NCBI GenBank assembly: GCA_028386065.3
Contig: JAKUCV010000281.1
Coordinates: forward strand, 78,214 to 142,213
DNA: 64,000 nucleotides
DNA from: Turnera subulata
Lineage: Eukaryota > Streptophyta > Magnoliopsida > Malpighiales > Passifloraceae
Direction of reading: 5' to 3'
In this document: positions 1 to 12,268 of the stretch, one piece after another
How the letters are laid out: each line of letters starts with the position of its first letter
Numbering within the stretch: the first letter of the stretch is position 1
The notes under the pieces: model-generated
Seen by the model: only the letters and a program-made list of their open reading frames with translations
Told to the model about the DNA's origin: nothing
The model's database searches: none
Program-made: the position numbers and the translations under genes

Positions 1-806
1 TACCGGACCAGACGACGGCGCATGGACGACGATGGCGGCAGGTTCGAGTTCTCACACCTCGGGTCCTCGGTCGTTCGTCCTCCTCGGGTTCCTCACACCT
101 GGACGACGGACCAAAGCCCAGCCCGCCGTCGAGTCGACCCGTCTGGTTCTCCCCCGGTTTGTAATGGCGGCAGCGATTACCGATGGTGAGGTGTGATGTG
201 CTGTGGCGGCTCAAAGAGAAGTAGGAAGCAAGAAGAGAAAACAAGGAGGAAGAGGAGAAGAGATGATGGTGGCCTCGGTTGATTTCAAAGGAGAGAGGAT
301 TTGAGGAAGAGAAGTAAAGAGAGAAAGTAGAGAAAGTGAGGCAGCCGTTCGGTGAGAAAGAAGAAAAAGAAAGAATAAGGAGAGAGGGAGAAAAGAGATG
401 AATTTATACCACCACTCCAGGGTTAGGTTTTTGTCAAAAGCAAAACGGCGTCGTTTTGCTTCCAAACGACGTCACATCGTCTTCAAGCCCTCCCTTGGTC
501 AACCCAAAAGTCAAAACACACCTGAGTATGTGTTTTATGTTATAGCTCAGCCCAAAACTACGTAGTTTTAGACTAAACTACACCATGCCTTGTGTTTCAC
601 GACAAAATACAAATAAACTCCAAAAGGAATCCAATTACGGATTAATTTCACCATTGAATAAATCTTTCCAAAGAAAAGAAGAAGAAATTAATAACAATTT
701 TCTTGACCAAAAATCCGAGAATTCCTCAAGGGTAAAATTGGAAATAAAATTTCAAAAATTCTGAAAATCCCTAATAATTTAAATATCGAAAATCCGGGGC
801 GTTACA
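1..806 (-). mobile_element. LTR of the TGTAACG gypsy family (cut by the window edge)
   Basis: On the minus strand this begins TGTAACGCCCCGG at 806 and runs off the left edge. The first few hundred bases match the beginning of the LTR that starts at 7015 (shared stretches about fixed-spacing TTTTACCCTTGAGG and the GA-rich block). It directly abuts a cut-off RNase H coding region. It is either the 3' LTR after an internal deletion or a second LTR inserted into pol; the outer end is not in the window, so this cannot be decided. The 60-250 stretch is GC-rich and holds no supported gene. Confidence 0.75.
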
Positions 807-3805
807 AAACTCTTGTGATCCGTGAAAATCCTACACTTCTCACCATACAGATGGTGTCTCTAGATTTTCAAAGCAAAGATCACAACAGCTAACTCCAGAT
901 CATGGGTCGGATAGTTCCTCTCATGAGTTCTCAACTGCCTGGAGGCATAAGCAATCACCCGACCCTCCTGCATCAATATACATCCCAGGCCCAGACCAGA
1001 AGCATCACTAAACACCGTGTACTCCACTCCGGGTCTCGTAACAGTCAAAACCGGTGCAGAAGTCAACCGACTCTTCAACTCCTCAAAACTCTTCTGGCAA
1101 TTGTCATCCCAAGCAAAAGTACAGTCTTTCCTCAACAGCTTAGTCATGGGACCCGCTATTAAGGAAAAACCCTCAATGAACCTCCGGTAGTAACCAGCAA
1201 GTCCAAGAAAACTCCGTATCTCAGATACACTCTTCGGTGGCTCCCAATCCATGACTGCCTTGATCTTGGCCGGATCCACCTTAATGCCTTCACAGAAGAC
1301 AATATGCCCAAGAAATGCGACCTCATCCAACCAAAACTCACACTTGCTGAGCTTGGCATAGAGTTTTTCTTCTCTCAACCTCTGCAAAACCTGTCTCAAG
1401 TGGTCCTCATGTTCGGCCTTACTGCTCGAGTAGACCAAGATATCATCAATGAACACTACCACAAACCGGTCCAGAAATTCATGGAAGACCTGTTGCATCA
1501 TACACATGAACACTGCCGGTGCATTCGTCAGACCAAAAGGTACAACCACAAACTCGTAATGACCATACCGAGTGCGGAATGCAGTCTTCGGTATGTCTTG
1601 CTCTGCAATCCGAACCTGATGGTAACCAGATCGCAGATCAATCTTCGAGAACACGGATGCACCCTGCAACTGATCGAACAAGTCATCGATCCTAGGCAAG
1701 GGATACTTGCTCTTCACAGTCACCTTGTTCAACTGCCTATAATCCACACACATCCTCATACTACCGTCCTTCTTCTTCACAAGCAAGACCGGGGCACCCC
1801 AAGGTGAGATGCTCGGTCTAATAAAACCCTTATCCAACAACTCCTCCAGTTGTTTCTTCAACTCCTGAAGTTCTGTCGGAGCCATTCTGTAGGGCGGTAT
1901 AGAAATAGGTGAAACTCCCGGTACCAGGTCAACTGTATACTCCACCTCACGCTCCGGAGGCAACCCAGGTAAGTCATCAGGAAATACATCAGGAAACTCC
2001 CGAACAATTGGGATATCTTCCACTCCAAGTACTGGTACCGAAGAATCGACCACATGAGCTAGAAAGGCATCACAACCCTCTCAGATCATCCTGAAAGCTT
2101 GGATGGCCGAGATACAACACGCCGATAGAGCTCTTCGCTCTCCAACAAATACCAACCTATGCCCCAACAAAGAAGACAGAGAAACTTCCCTAGCCCGACA
2201 ATCAACTATTGCTTGGTGTCTGGACAACTAATCCATGCCTAAGATAACATCAAATTCTCCCAAGTCCATGACAGCAAGATCAGAAGGAAAACTCTCACTA
2301 TCATACTCTATTGATACATCTCTACAAACTCGATCAACAACTACTATGTCTCCAGTAGGTAATCGGACTCTCAAGGGTCTACTAAGGTTATCATCCTCTA
2401 TGTTAAGAGTAGTCATGAATGCACGTGATACAAAAGAATGTGTTGAACCTGGATCAACTAATGCATGTGCAAACTGACCAAAAACCATAAAGGTACCTGC
2501 TATGACCTTTGGAGCGTCAGCAGCCTCCTCCCGGGTGATGGCATAAACCCTAGGAGCTGCAGCAGACTGGGTCGCACCCCCGCGGTTCGAAGCTCCAGAA
2601 CCCCCATGACCCCAACCCTGTTGTCCGCCACCTCGGTTCGGACAAGAAGAAACAGCACCACTAGCCACAGAACTCTGCACAGTATACTAGGAACCACTGC
2701 CACCATTATCTTTAATCCACTTGTAGCAAGATGACTTCTGGTGTCCCGGCGTGTTGCAATACCAGCATGTACCTGAGAACCGTGCCAAGAAACCCCGTCC
2801 CCGAGAGCCAGACTGATAGGACCGTCCTCCTGAGGATCTGCCTGGTCCACCCTGATAACTCTGCCCTCGGTACTTCTTCGAACCCTGGCACGAAGAACTC
2901 TATCCAACAGAATAATCTGCACCTCCGACATCAGAATACTGCCTCTTCTGACCCGAAGCAGATGACTGCTTCCTCTGCTCGGCTGTCCGAGCCTCCTTCC
3001 CGATCAACTGGACCCTCTCAGCATCAAATGCAGCCTCACAAACTGCCTCCCAAGTCTTGTGCCCTCCACCAGCCACAGCTAATGCCAGCTCTGTACGTAA
3101 GCCATTAACAAACCGCCTATACTTCGTCACCTCATCAGGCACAAACTCCCTAGCATAAGATAGAAGGATGCTGAACCAGATCCTGAAAGCAGACACAGTC
3201 TCATTTAGACCTTGTTTGACCTCAAGAAAATGCTTCTTCTGCTCCTCCAGAAAACCAATAGTGAGAAACTCCTTGTAGAATCTCTCTTTGAAATCCTCCC
3301 AAGGCATCTCCACAGGCTTCGGTAAGTTGGCCACAAGTTCCTACCACCAAGTCAATGCATACCCTGTGAACTTGTGTGCCGCTAATCGAGCCCTCTGCTC
3401 AGGTGCACAGGTGAACTTCTCCAGAACATTCTCCACCTGGCGAAACCAATCATCAAAATCCTTGACTTTGCCATCTTCACCTGAGAATTCCTTCATTGCA
3501 GACTTATCCATGTGCTTATACCCACTCTCCATACCACCTGTTGCAGCAGGTGCTACCGGCTGGGCACCCTGCTGCTGCTGAAACTGTTGGAACTGCTGCC
3601 ACTGCAGAAAGGCCTGATACTGCTGGAACGCTAGGTCCACAACAGGTGGCACAGGTCGCACAACATTCTGTCCACCTCCACCTGCAGCATTATTCTCTGC
3701 TGCATTATTGTTCCCCTGACCTACGGGAATCTGCATCACCGACACATTGTTGGAGACATGAGTAGCGGCGTCATCCTCAGCATTGTGCTGCCCCTAGTGA
3801 TCCAT
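807..3805 (-). pseudogene. Ty3/gypsy gag-protease-RT-RNase H polyprotein, broken by seven in-frame stops
   Basis: One frame runs from an ATG at 3805 to the LTR junction at 807. In order I see a gag domain, a CCHC knuckle CWYCNTPGHQKSSC near 2725-2766, an aspartic protease core DPGSTHSF (Ser/Thr usual at the Pro), reverse transcriptase with VDYRQLN and FIDDILVYS, and the start of RNase H (SDASGLGLG, then IFTDHKS). Integrase is absent because the frame ends at the LTR. In-frame stops lie at 3796-3794, 3343-3341, 2902-2900, 2689-2687, 2230-2228, 2083-2081 and 862-860; no frameshift is needed to follow the frame. The family makes a polyprotein for replication through an RNA intermediate; this copy cannot. 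Domain order and long LTR fit a chromovirus-like gypsy element, but without integrase the lineage is not fixed. Confidence 0.93.
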
Positions 3806-3934
3806 ATACACGCCTATATGAATGCAAGTGAGTCAAAACACTTTTAAAGTAATAAATCCGGAAACAGGCTTAAACACAGAAAACACGTTGAAACCACAGT
3901 TAAAAACACTTTTTTCAAAACCAAAGATCTGAAG

Positions 3935-3949
3935 CCTGCTCCGCTACCA
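3935..3949 (-). other. Primer binding site of the gypsy element
   Basis: Minus-strand TGGTAGCGGAGCAGG follows the 5' LTR after a 3-bp spacer. It resembles the initiator-tRNA-Met site TGGTATCAGAGC but differs at several positions. The same variant occurs at 13765, 24139 and 36835. Confidence 0.8.
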
Positions 3950-3952
3950 AGC

Positions 3953-6900
3953 TGAAACACCCGTGTCCCAATTTAACAATAAAATACTTAAATACAAGGA
4001 AATTACCAAAATACCCTTGAAACCCAGGACACGAAATCCAATATCAACAATATCCAAAACTCTTAATAAAACGAGATGTGATAAAGAATAAAATCAAACC
4101 GGCTTAACAAGCCATGCGTCAACCCGACATACTGCCGATACATCATCAAAAACCAAATCCCGGCAACCCGCCGATAAAAATAGACAAAATCATTATGACA
4201 TCTCATCAGAATCCAGTGCAGCGGAAGGTAAAGATAAAATAAAACAAAAGTAAAAATGGGATGCAAGTCGGCTCTATGGATCCAACCGGGAGAAGAAGCA
4301 CAACTACCTGCTGAGATAACCACGTCCGTACTCTGGAAGGGTAGAAAGTGACTGCACGCTAACTAAAGTCTGAAAAACAACGTTGGCGATTATGTGAGTC
4401 GCCTACTCAGTGAACAATATAAATCTAATTATGAAGGTGTGCAGATCAAGTTCGAAAGGAAAGAAGAGATACAAGGCAAGTGTGCAAACATACAACAACC
4501 AGTACTAACATGCCAAGTCATTCAAACGAACAGTTCATTATTCTCCATCTGTTGTGTGTTAAGTTTTCTTATTATGATTTATTATTCAGGGCCCCTTACT
4601 GTGTGCGTCGAGCTCGGTCCCGTCTCATGAGACAACCAGGCATAAGCCCAAATAAACCAGGCACGAAGCCCAAACATATCCATAGAGAGAGAGAGAGATA
4701 GAGAGAAAGAGGGAGGTAGAAAGGGGGAGGTAGAAGGAGGGAGGTAGAACCGGTCATCACAGACCCGTATGCAAATCCGCATACCACATGCTAACCCGCA
4801 TGCAAACCCGAGGGGTATCACTTCCCGCTCGAAACAACCGGTCATCAGCACACAGTAGCCTATCTTCTACTGTACATTATTCTTATTCACAAATTATGAG
4901 TTTATGTGTGACATTAGTTGTGATTTAACAGGGTTGTGTGATAAATCAACTTAAACAAATAACCGGGTCTCCGACCCACAATACATCACACAAAACACCC
5001 AAAATCACTCCACCTGTTATATTCCGTAACAAATCAAATATCATGCTCACAACAAAACAGTACACTTAGGCACACAATACGGATCACAGCATGTTAGCAA
5101 ACAAGCATGCAACTCAAACAAACCAATCCAACAAGCTCATGCATACAGACATAAAAAGACGTATAAAGTCACCGCAACGACGATTGTCCTGTGGAGTTTT
5201 TCCCAAAACAGATCCTCCAGCTCCTGAGGTAATACCCGTGCCTGAATACCGGAACACACACATATTACAAAACAATAATCACAACTGTGCATGCATGATA
5301 CCTATATGCTCAACTGAGTTAATCCCGACCCTAACTACCCGACTATGTCATTTCCGGATCTGAGTCCAACAAGGTGTCCACCCACCTAAACTCCAAACGT
5401 TCAGGTCCTAATGTCCACCGGGCTTAAGCCTATCTAAGTCCAAAGAAGGTCCTCGGACCTAAAGCCCACATCCTTAAGTCCGATTAGTCCAAATATGACA
5501 TTAGCCTAAAACCCATTTCTTACGAGTCCATTAAACAACTTTTATCATATAAGGTCAGAATGTCGGGCCTGGGCCCGGTTTTTCCTAAATGTTGTTCTAA
5601 GGTCATTCCCGAGCCCAAGTCCATCCCGGCCTAAGGTTCTACCCGTGTCGGTAATTACCGGCCTCATACTACTCACACTCTCGGTTTCCACCAAACACAA
5701 TTAAGTACATAACCCAATTCTGAATTATAAGTACATGTCGGATATAAAATACAAATTACACAACCAAGTAATACCGTTAAGTACCGGAACAGAAACCCGA
5801 GCCTTCGCCGGAAAATCCCGAGCCTCGCCGGAAAATTTCCGAGCCTCGCCGGATTCCGGTGAACTCGCCGGAAAACACCCAAAGCTGCCACAACCAACAC
5901 CAACAACATATTCACATCACGGCAAAGACAAAGCACAACACTATACCCCCACGGATCCTTAAAACAAACTACAAAAGAAAAAATCAAATGGATCCTTACC
6001 CGGAAAAAGTTGTTCACGAACGGATCCTGCCCAACCTGCAGTCAATCCAAACCCAACTCACAACACCTCTGCCGGAGGAACACACACACTCACCCGAGCA
6101 CCTCACTGCCGGGACACACACCCGCAGCCACGCACCACACAGAAATACCACCGGCAGCAACAACACACCCAACACCAACCACACGCATGCAAACAACCAC
6201 AGTCCACCACCAATCCAATAAAACCAAGAAACAACAATCCCAAATCGGATTAGCCCCGACAAATAGAATGGGAAAAGAGAAAACGCGAAGGAGGAAGGGA
6301 GAGTAGAGCATGGGCTTACCGACGAGGGACGGAAGCGGCGGCAATCAGTACCCCCACGTGAAGGTGAGAGGAGACCGACGTACGATGGCTGTGGTACAGA
6401 GCGAACGGAGTGGAGATGGTAACGGTGGAGATGGTTTCCGGGAGAGAAAAAAACAAAACAGAGAATTGAAGAGAGAAAGAGTAAAAAGAGTTATAGGGGG
6501 TATAGCTGTTAACAACACGATTTCGTGGAGAGGGTCACGGAAAATCGTGGGAGAGGGAGAGGAAGATGAGGGGAAGAGAGAGAGAGAGAAAAGGAAAAAG
6601 GATAGGGTGCGGCGGCCAAAAGGATGAAAAGGAGGGAGAAAAAGAAAAGAGAAGAAGAAGAGAAAAGGGGGAGGCCGGCTAGGGTTGGCTGCCCTAGTGG
6701 ACGACCCGTCGTCCGCTTAGGCGCGGTCAACCCCTGCCTGGTCAACGCCCTCATATCTCTTTTGTTTTTTTTTTTAAACAATTTCCAGAACGACGTAGTT
6801 TCACTAGTAACCACGTTAACCTTCGCGTTTCACCCCGATCTCAAATCCGTTTCCCTCGGGACCCGAACCATGAACAATACCAACTCAAAATTGACATTTC

Positions 6901-7015
6901 TAAGGCATGATAATTTATTTCCTCGACTAAAACTCGAAAATTACCTCAAGGGTAAAATTGGAATAAAAATTTCGAAAAATCCGAAAATCCAACTATGAAA
7001 ATTCGCGGCGTTACA
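3953..7015 (-). mobile_element. 5' LTR (about 3.06 kb) of the minus-strand gypsy element
   Basis: On the minus strand it starts TGTAACGCCGCG at 7015 and ends ...GGGTGTTTCA at 3953, next to the primer binding site. It is unusually long for an LTR. It includes GA-rich blocks (4680-4750, 6540-6680), a short GCCGGAAAA-type tandem repeat near 5805-5885, and many repeats of the GGCCTAAG/CTTAGGCC type at 5400-5650. ORFs here have no recognisable domain and I do not call genes. Relatives occur at 1-806, 10711-11152, 29245-41727 and 53440-56229. Confidence 0.85.
5805..5885 (+). repeat. Short tandem repeat of GCCGGAAAA-type units inside the LTR
   Basis: About four imperfect units of 20-25 bp with the core CGCCGGAAAATCCCGAGCCT. 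The related LTR repeats it at about 54985-55090, and a looser version is seen at 56950-57075, so the repeat belongs to the LTR family. Confidence 0.7.
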
Positions 7016-7989
7016 TTGAGCCAAACATCATGTTCACAGATACGTAGGTAATCCGGCAACGGGCCCGGTCAATAGATATTTGGTTCCCAGATTGATTCAA
7101 TAGAAAGATTGGAGTCGTTGTCACATAGACATGCCACACTGTTGATTGTATTCGGGCTTCTTTTGTAGTCGTAAGATTTCTCTTTTTGACTTGAATTTTA
7201 TCGAGTCCGCCTCTCTTATGAAGATTCATTGTGAATTAGGTCATCATGAAGTGCATCTCTCCAATGGTCTCTTAGACATAGCTCAGCTCGATGGTTCTCG
7301 ATTAAGGTTGAAGGTTCACCTCTCCATAAGTCGTTCGAATATACCTTGCCTGCGTGATCTTGATCTTGCCCAAACTCCATGGTCTCAACATTCTATGTCT
7401 ACGGCTGCTATCCCCATGATGAAAAAAAAAAGAAAAAAAAAAAGAAGAGTCCGCTAGATTGAAAACCCAAAAGGGCGGTCTAGGCAAAAGTTAGGACAAG
7501 CCTGCTAGATTGAAAACCCGAAAGGGCAGTCTAGGCAAAAGTTAAGGCCAAGAGGAAATTGGGGATAGTAGCTAATGACAAGGGGCATCCATGGGGTAGA
7601 CAACATCACCTTGAACACGATTCACTTGGTTAGTCATGAACGAGCATCTAGGCACATCTCCTCCATTTGTTTTTGAAGGGGTATCCACGTATCCATTGAT
7701 TTCGCTTTACGAGTCTTCATCCGTCAAACCTTTTTCAACGAGGAATATTCACCCCTGGGGCTCTAGGCAAGAGCTTGAAATGAATGGGTTCATGGTCGCC
7801 AGGCGTCTTTTTCTTTGAGACTTTTGTTTTTTTGATGGGATAACTCACTTTTTTTCAAGTTTCTTAACTTCCACCTCTAGCTCGAACGATTTTCACTACT
7901 CATGCATCATACTAGGGGCATTCACATGCAATATATCTAGATAGAATGCACACACATTCAAACACACATGTAGTAATAAAAAGCATCTA

Positions 7990-8235
7990 CATTGAAAGGG
8001 AAAGGGGAGAGGGAAAGAGAAGAAAAAAAAAAAGAGAAGAGAGAACATAAGATATGGAGAGAATAGAAGAGAAGATGAGAGATAGAGATAAAGGGTGAGG
8101 CGAGGAAAGAAGAGAAAAAAGAGGGGCGAGAAGAGAGAAATCGAGAGAAAAGATGAGAGGAAAGAAGAGGAAGAGAGGAAAACATAAAGACAGGGAAAAA
8201 TTGAGCAGAGGAGAGGAAAAGAGGGGAAAAACATG
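7990..8235 (+). repeat. GA-rich low-complexity block
   Basis: Almost pure purine on the + strand. It creates overlapping 111-119-codon minus-strand frames rich in Ser, Phe and Leu that are not genes. Confidence 0.85.
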
Positions 8236-8689
8236 ACATTGGCACACACATCCATGTAGGACTAGAAAGCACTTGCATTCGAGAGGCAAACAAATCATTG
8301 TATAATTAGGGGACACTTGCATCCAAAGACAAACATGTAGAATTTAGGGGCACCCTCATTGATTGATAAGTACATTGTAGACATGCTCATGCATCACTTA
8401 CATCTAGATCATAGATTTTTTGATGAGGTAGACTTGGTTGAGGGTAAATGATCAACGAAAGTGGCAACATCAGAAATTCATCATTTGATGTAGACTTACA
8501 TTCCCTAGGGCTCATGACTGAAGGGGCATGGCATGCCCGACTTTTTGAAAGACCTTATTTGTAGAATAACGGTCACGCCATTCCCTCACCCGAGATGTAG
8601 TTCACCTGTAGACTCTAGGGGTACGGCGGTCCCCAGCTTTTGATTGATGTTGGGCATTCCTGAGAAGATGTAAGGCCCAGTGTTTTTAA

Positions 8690-9055
8690 AGTTGATGTGT
8701 GTTGTCTTGGGCATTCAAGGAGATGTAAGCCCCAACTTTTTTTGGTGAGTCAAGTTGTGAGTTTGGGCATTCAAGGAGATGTAAGCCCCAATTTTTGTTG
8801 ATGAATCGAGTTGTGAGTTTGGGCATTCAAGGAGATGTAAGCCCCAATTTTTGTTGATGAATCGAGTTGTGAGTTTGGGAATTCAAGGAGATGTAAGCCC
8901 CAACTTTTGTTGATGAGTCTAGTTGTGAGTTTGGGCATTCAAGGAGATGTAAGCCCCAATTTTTGTTGATGAATCGAGTTGTGAGTTTGGGCGTTCAAGG
9001 TGATGTAAGCCCCAACTCTTGTTGATGGGTTTGGGCTTCTCAACATGAGTTGTAA
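8690..9055 (+). repeat. About 60-bp tandem repeat, six to seven copies
   Basis: Each unit has GGGCATTCAAGGAGATGTAA followed by GCCCCAA and then a T-rich linker with GATGAATCGAGTTGTGAG. GGGC and GCCC at the ends of the core can pair. It is the first of several different tandem families lying one after the other before the 3' LTR. Confidence 0.9.
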
Positions 9056-9079
9056 GACCCAACCTTTTCTATGAAATGA

Positions 9080-9650
9080 TGATAGGGGCATGCTACCCCA
9101 TTAGAGTTAATGTCTGATCCTAAGGGCATAGTTGCCCATGTTTCTTTGAATAAATGCATCAGGGGCATAGCTGCCCTAGTTTTTGAACATGAAGGGCATA
9201 GCTGCCCAAATTTGTTAATTGAATGCATCAGGGGCATAGCTGCCCGAGTTTTTGAACACATGAAGGGCATAGCTGCACGAGTTTTTTTCGTTTGATCACA
9301 GGGATGGCATAACTGCCCAAGTTTCTGAATTTGAATGCACGAAGGGCATAGCTGCCCGTGCTTTCCAGTGTGATTGCATGAAGGGCATAGCTGCCCAAGT
9401 TTTTACTTTGATCGCATGAAGGGCATAGCTGCCCAAATATTTGAATTTGAAGGGTATAGCTACTCGAATTTTTGAATTTAATCGAAAGGCATAGCTGTCT
9501 GAATTGTTGAGTGCATTAAGGGGCATAGCTTCCCGAATTTTTATTTAAATGCATGGAGGGCATAGCTGCCTGATTTGTTAATGTTAAAGGCATAGCTGCC
9601 TGTATTGCTGATTACATCATGGGGCATAGCTGCCCGAGTTTTTATTTGAT
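9080..9650 (+). repeat. GGGCATAGCTGCCC tandem hairpin repeat, about 14 copies
   Basis: The core GGGCATAGCTGCCC is an inverted repeat (GGGCA...TGCCC). It recurs about every 40-50 bp with AGTTTTTGAATTTGA-like linkers that vary in length. Small frames crossing it on both strands simply translate the repeat. Confidence 0.93.
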
Positions 9651-9651
9651 T

Positions 9652-9775
9652 GCACAAGGGGCAGGTGCCCTTAAGAAAGATGGAGCTGATGAGAGTTACC
9701 AGGGGCAGATGTCCCTAAGCTAGGAGTAGATTTGATGATAGTTGCTAGGGGCAGATGCCCTATTGGTGAAGGAGT
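9652..9775 (+). repeat. GGGGCAGATGCCC short hairpin repeats, three copies
   Basis: GGGGCAGGTGCCC, GGGGCAGATGTCCC and GGGGCAGATGCCC, each followed by GATGAG-type linkers. They have the same stem-loop character as the array before, with a different loop. Confidence 0.8.
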
Positions 9776-9844
9776 TGATGAGTAGATGTCTTAGGGACGA
9801 CGTCCTGACTTGGATGATATAGATGAGCCACGGGATGTCTCCTG

Positions 9845-10195
9845 TTATCTTTTGGGACCAGGAAAAACCCAAAAGACCCCTTGATGTAGAATTTCCCATG
9901 GGAGGTAGATAATATCCCTAGTTAACACGGGTTTGTTGACCCTTTGTTAATGACTTTTGGGACTAGGAAAATCCCAAAAGACCCCTTTGATGCAGAATTC
10001 CCCGTGGGAGGTAGATAATATCCCTAGTTAGCACGGGTTTATCGACCCATTTTTAGTGAGTTTTGGGACCAGGAAAATCCCAAAAGACCCTTGATGTAGA
10101 ATTCCCCATGGGAGGTAGATAATATCCCTAGTTAACACGGGTTTGTCGACCCTTTGTTAATGACTATTGAGACCAGAAAAATCCCAAAAGAAACC
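9845..10195 (+). repeat. About 105-bp tandem repeat, three full copies and a partial one
   Basis: The unit carries TTTTGGGACCAGGAAAATCC then CAAAAGACCCCTTGATGTAG, and later GGGAGGTAGATAATATCCCT. TTTTGGGA and TCCCAAAA flank a short loop in each unit. Confidence 0.9.
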
Positions 10196-10316
10196 TCGGG
10201 ATGAGATCCTTGAGGTGGAGCATGTGATGCTCCAATCATCAGTTCACTACATTAGTCATTCAAATTTGGTTGTTCCTTTCTCGCGTTGTTTCGTCCTTAG
10301 CTTCTAAGGACTCATC

Positions 10317-10329
10317 AACGAGGGGCATC
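10317..10329 (+). other. Polypurine tract before the 3' LTR
   Basis: ACGAGGGGCATC lies directly before TGTGAACACC, as expected for plus-strand priming of a +-oriented LTR retrotransposon. Confidence 0.6.
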
Positions 10330-10710
10330 TGTGAACACCCAAATTTGACTCACGGAAATTTTATTGAATTAAGATTTGTATATGTGTAGACCTAGGATCA
10401 ATGAGATGATTTGGTCCAAGGTTCAAGCATAATATGAGCTTAACTTGATAGAATTAATGTATCTAGACCTTTCTGCACATAAATCCTAGGATTAATGAGA
10501 TGATTTAATCTTAGGACAAAAGATATGATAAGGTTTATTTGCATTAAGATACCTTTGGGCCTTTTCTTTATTTCTTACCCAATTATGATGAGATGTTTTG
10601 TTTTTGGGTTAAAAATGAGTTTAAGGGTCCAAATCAATTCTCTAGAGTTTGTCCAGCCCATTAACACTTTTCTTGCTGGTTAATCTTGGCTCTGATTTTC
10701 GTGGAAGATG

Positions 10711-11152
10711 AAGCTAAGGGTGGTGGCGGCGGCTTGAGAGCACACGAGAGAGAGATAGAGAGGTTAGAGGGTGCAGCGGCAAAAGCAAAGAGAGAAAAGA
10801 GAAGAGAGAAAATAAAAGAAAGGAAAAGAGGAGAAAAAGAGAAAGGGATTTAGGGTTTGAGCCGGCCCTAGTCCAAACGATGCCGTTTTGGACTGAGGCG
10901 CGGTCAACACGCGCACAAGGCTTTCAAAACTACATCATTTTAGTTAAAACTACACCAAACCTTGAGTTTCAACTCCAAGACCCGATTTAACTCCAACAAA
11001 GGCTCGATAAGGAAGGAATCCGACATAAAACTCAACAATTTGAGGTAATTAAATACCATTAGGTCCAAAACTCCGAAACTCACGAGGATAAAATTGGAAA
11101 TAAATTTTCGAAAATTCCATAAATAAAATTATGAAAAATCGGGGAGTTACAT
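10711..11152 (-). mobile_element. TGTAACG-family LTR fragment
   Basis: The minus strand starts TGTAACTCCCCGATTTTTC at 11152 and shows the family's order: TTTCCAATTTTATCCTCGTGAG, the GCGCGGTCAAC block and the GA-rich block. Only about 440 bp are present. The boundary at 10711 is approximate and no clear TSD is seen. Confidence 0.7.
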
Positions 11153-11429
11153 TGAATTTGATCTTTTAGGTGCATGCTACCGCTTTTATGTGATTTAATA
11201 TCTCGGGGCAAGATACCCCCATTGTATTTGATCCAGTTTTCTAGGGACAAATACCCCGTCAAACCCATGTTTCTCGAGTCTACACTTCTTAGGGCAATTA
11301 CCCCATCAGACCATTTTCGATACCCAACTGCTGAACTAATGACTGATGTGAAGACATGACAAACTTTGGATCGGATCACCCTATGATCATTAGAATTCAC
11401 TCTCCCCAACACTATTGATAGACTCCTCA

Positions 11430-11815
11430 GACGAGATCCAGTTCAGATTCTAGTTCTGAGTTACCCAGAATAGGTTACGGGTTAGGCGCGTCCTTTCCTA
11501 CACCGAATCCAGTTTCTAAAATCCAGTTATCCAGTCCAGAACCCAGTTTCCGAGTTATCCAGAATAGGTTACGGTTTAGGCATGTCCTTTCCTACACCAT
11601 ATCCAGTTTCCAGTTTCTGAGTTATCCAGAATAGGTTACGGGTTAGGCGTGTCCTTTCCTACACCATATCCAGTTTCTAGTTTCCGAGTTATCCAGAATA
11701 GGTTACGAGTTAGGCGTGTCCTTTCCTACACCATATCCAGTTTCCAATTTCTGAGTTGTCTAGAGTAGGTTACGGGTTAGGAGTGTCCATTCCTACACCG
11801 AGTTCAGAATCCAGT
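11430..11815 (+). repeat. CCAGTATAGG-type tandem repeat, first block
   Basis: About six 55-65-bp units with GGTTACGGGTTAGGC, GTGTCCTTTCCTACACC and a CCAGTTTCC linker. The array is interrupted by the solo LTR starting at 11816 and continues at 25968. Confidence 0.9.
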
Positions 11816-12268
11816 TGTGAACACCGATATTTAACCCACGAATTTTCTACTAAAGTTAGAATTTAAACATACTTGAGCTTCGGATTGATGAGAAGATTCA
11901 ATCCTAGGAATAAAACATGTTAAGAACTTAATCTAGTAGAAATAAAATATTTTAGTAATTTGGACCCTTATGTATTTGAATACTAGGATTAATGAGATGA
12001 TTTAAACATAAGATAAAATATATATTAAGGTTTATTAAACTCAAATATGTTTTAGTTCATTGCTTGGGCCTTTTATTTATGTTTAACCCAATTATATTGA
12101 GATGATTTATTTTTTGGTCAAGAATAGATATAGGGGCAAAAGTTAATGGATTATCCAGAGTTTAATTAGCCCACAAACACTTTACTTGCAAACTAATTTT
12201 GGTTCTGATTTTTATGGAAAATTAGAATCAAATCACCCTTCAATTGGTAAATGTATTTTTGGTATGAT

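Larger units (their letters stand above)
7016..10329 (+). mobile_element. 3' non-coding tail of a +-strand gypsy-type retrotransposon
   Basis: No open frame with a recognisable domain is present. The stretch ends in a purine tract at 10330, where an LTR starting TGTGAACACC begins. A motif with GATTGAAAACCC and GGTCTAGGCAAAAG occurs twice at 7455-7545; I associate such blocks with Tat/Ogre-type plant gypsy elements, whose 3' regions often carry tandem repeats, but this is inference. A 250-bp GA-rich block lies at 7990-8230. Coding regions and 5' LTR would lie left of the window or were lost. Confidence 0.6.

Noticed and set aside
1304..1807. 167-codon + frame
   Set aside because: Shadow of the reverse transcriptase region on the opposite strand.
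7896..8322. Three overlapping minus frames of 111-119 codons rich in Ser, Leu and Phe
   Set aside because: All three frames are open because the block is nearly pure purine; composition explains them.
9040..9526. Frames with repeated RAAMP / GIAA words
   Set aside because: Translation of the GGGCATAGCTGCCC tandem repeat.
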